This document shows positions 13,903 to 14,701 of a stretch of 14,701 nt of DNA, piece by piece. Both the position numbers and the translations under genes were made by a program. The stretch lies in NCBI GenBank assembly GCA_913062735.1, contig CAJXWI010000013.1:1-14701 (forward strand). The letters run 5' to 3'. Position 1 is the stretch's first letter, and the number at the start of each line of letters is the position of its first letter. Origin of the DNA: an uncultured Arcobacter sp. Lineage in GTDB: Bacteria; Campylobacterota; Campylobacteria; Campylobacterales; Arcobacteraceae. Below the pieces are notes generated by a model, which saw only the letters and a list, made by a program, of their open reading frames with translations, did not search any database and had not been told where the DNA came from.

Positions 13903-14701
13903 ATGGAAAATGCATTTAGAGTAGAGAAAGATTTTTTAGGTGAGATGGATATTGATATTCATGCGTATTATGGAATACAAAGTTTGCGAGCTAAGAATAA
14001 TTTTGATATTACACGAACAAATATTTCTTTGTTTCCTAATTTTATTAAATCTTTGGGAAAAGTTAAAAAAGCCTGCGCTTTAGCTAATTATGAATTAGGG
14101 GATTTATCCTTGGAGCAAAAAGATGCTATTGTTCAAGCGTGTGATGAAATAATTGATGGTAAATTCATTGATCAGTTTATTGTTGATCCTATTCAAGGAG
14201 GAGCTGGAACTTCCACGAATATGAATGCAAATGAAGTAATAGCAAATCGTGCCTTAGAAATATTAGGCCATCCAAGGTCAGCGTATCATATTATACATCC
14301 AAATAATGATGTAAACCGTTCACAATCAACCAATGACGCTTATCCTACTGCAATCAAAATCACTTTATATGAATTGATTTTCAAATTAAAAGAATCTTTA
14401 CGTTATTTAGGAAAAAGCTTTGATCATAAAGCAGAAGAATTTAAAAATGTTTTAAAAATGGGAAGAACGCAATTACAAGATGCAGTTCCTATGACACTAG
14501 GACAAGAATTTAAAACCTATTCCGTAATGATTGAAGAAGATGTATTTAGATTAAGAGAAGCACAAGCCTTGCTTAAAGAAATTAATTTAGGAGCTACGGC
14601 TATTGGAACAGGTATTAATACTAAAAGTGAATACCGTCATGTAGTTATTAGACACTTAAGAGATGTTACTGGAGTTGACTTTGATAATTCTGGTAATTTA
14701 A
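13903..14701 (+). CDS. aspA: Aspartate ammonia-lyase, 3' part outside the window
   Basis: An open frame of 266 codons runs off the right edge. The product is a fumarase/aspartase-superfamily enzyme converting aspartate to fumarate and ammonia, feeding the TCA cycle and fumarate respiration. AspA rather than FumC is indicated by the N-terminus RVEKDFLGEMDIDIHAYYGI with IQSLRAKNNFDI, which follows the aspartase pattern. Superfamily regions are visible: GTSTNMN (102-108), SQSTNDAYPT (140-149) and KMGRTQLQDAVPMTLGQEF (186-204). The GSSxMPxKxNP loop lies beyond the window. The ATG has GAGG (13894-13897) upstream and its own promoter (TATAAT 13843-13848), so it is a separate transcript from the recQ series. 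No frameshift is seen in the visible part. Confidence 0.92.
   Translation, partial: MENAFRVEKDFLGEMDIDIHAYYGIQSLRAKNNFDITRTNISLFPNFIKSLGKVKKACALANYELGDLSLEQKDAIVQACDEIIDGKFIDQFIVDPIQGGAGTSTNMNANEVIANRALEILGHPRSAYHIIHPNNDVNRSQSTNDAYPTAIKITLYELIFKLKESLRYLGKSFDHKAEEFKNVLKMGRTQLQDAVPMTLGQEFKTYSVMIEEDVFRLREAQALLKEINLGATAIGTGINTKSEYRHVVIRHLRDVTGVDFDNSGNL

Overview
The window is AT-rich (roughly 70% A+T by eye) and looks like a member of the Campylobacterota close to Arcobacter. The reasons are base composition, Lys/Asn/Ile-rich proteins, a TRAP transporter, an aspartase, and the general style of the RecQ, globin and Nudix proteins. This assignment is an inference from composition and protein style, not a database result. 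I saw no tRNA, rRNA, CRISPR array or intact insertion sequence.

Region A (1-4289, minus strand) encodes uptake and first-step chemistry for an organic, probably sugar, acid. The transcript dctQ-dctM-dctP encodes a TRAP transporter: small membrane subunit, large membrane subunit and periplasmic binding protein. An enolase-superfamily dehydratase follows, cut by the left edge, with its own promoter. Region B (4578-5285, plus) is a divergently transcribed regulator with a CI/XRE-type DNA-binding domain and an S24 (LexA-like) C-terminal domain. Region C (5579-7091, plus) is a translationally coupled pair, 2-keto-3-deoxygluconate kinase (kdgK) and KDPG aldolase (eda), which turns KDG into pyruvate and glyceraldehyde-3-phosphate. 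Together A-C form a plausible complete route: import a sugar acid, dehydrate it to a 2-keto-3-deoxy acid, phosphorylate, cleave.

Region D (7202-13747, plus) is a closely packed series: GntR/UTRA regulator, class I SAM methyltransferase, group II-like truncated haemoglobin, FAD monooxygenase, RecQ helicase, Nudix hydrolase with an N-terminal pre-Nudix domain, and a hotdog acyl-CoA thioesterase. Region E (13903 to the end) is the 5' part of an aspartase gene (aspA).

The most interesting structure is regulatory. First, the intergenic regions before the dehydratase and before dctQ both contain ATATTCAA-N33-TTGAATAT, the same inverted octamers at exactly the same spacing (1062-1110 and 4386-4434). 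This ties the two minus-strand units into one regulon, and the adjacent XRE-S24 protein is the obvious candidate binder. Second, the regions before kdgK and before gntR share a 28-bp element, 23 of 28 identical, made of a TATAAT box followed by AACATAACAAA. This suggests that the GntR protein controls both its own gene and kdgK-eda. The cluster would thus have two regulators with separate target sets. The dehydratase itself appears to combine a KxK motif with a histidine at the third metal-ligand position, so its substrate cannot be read off by analogy.
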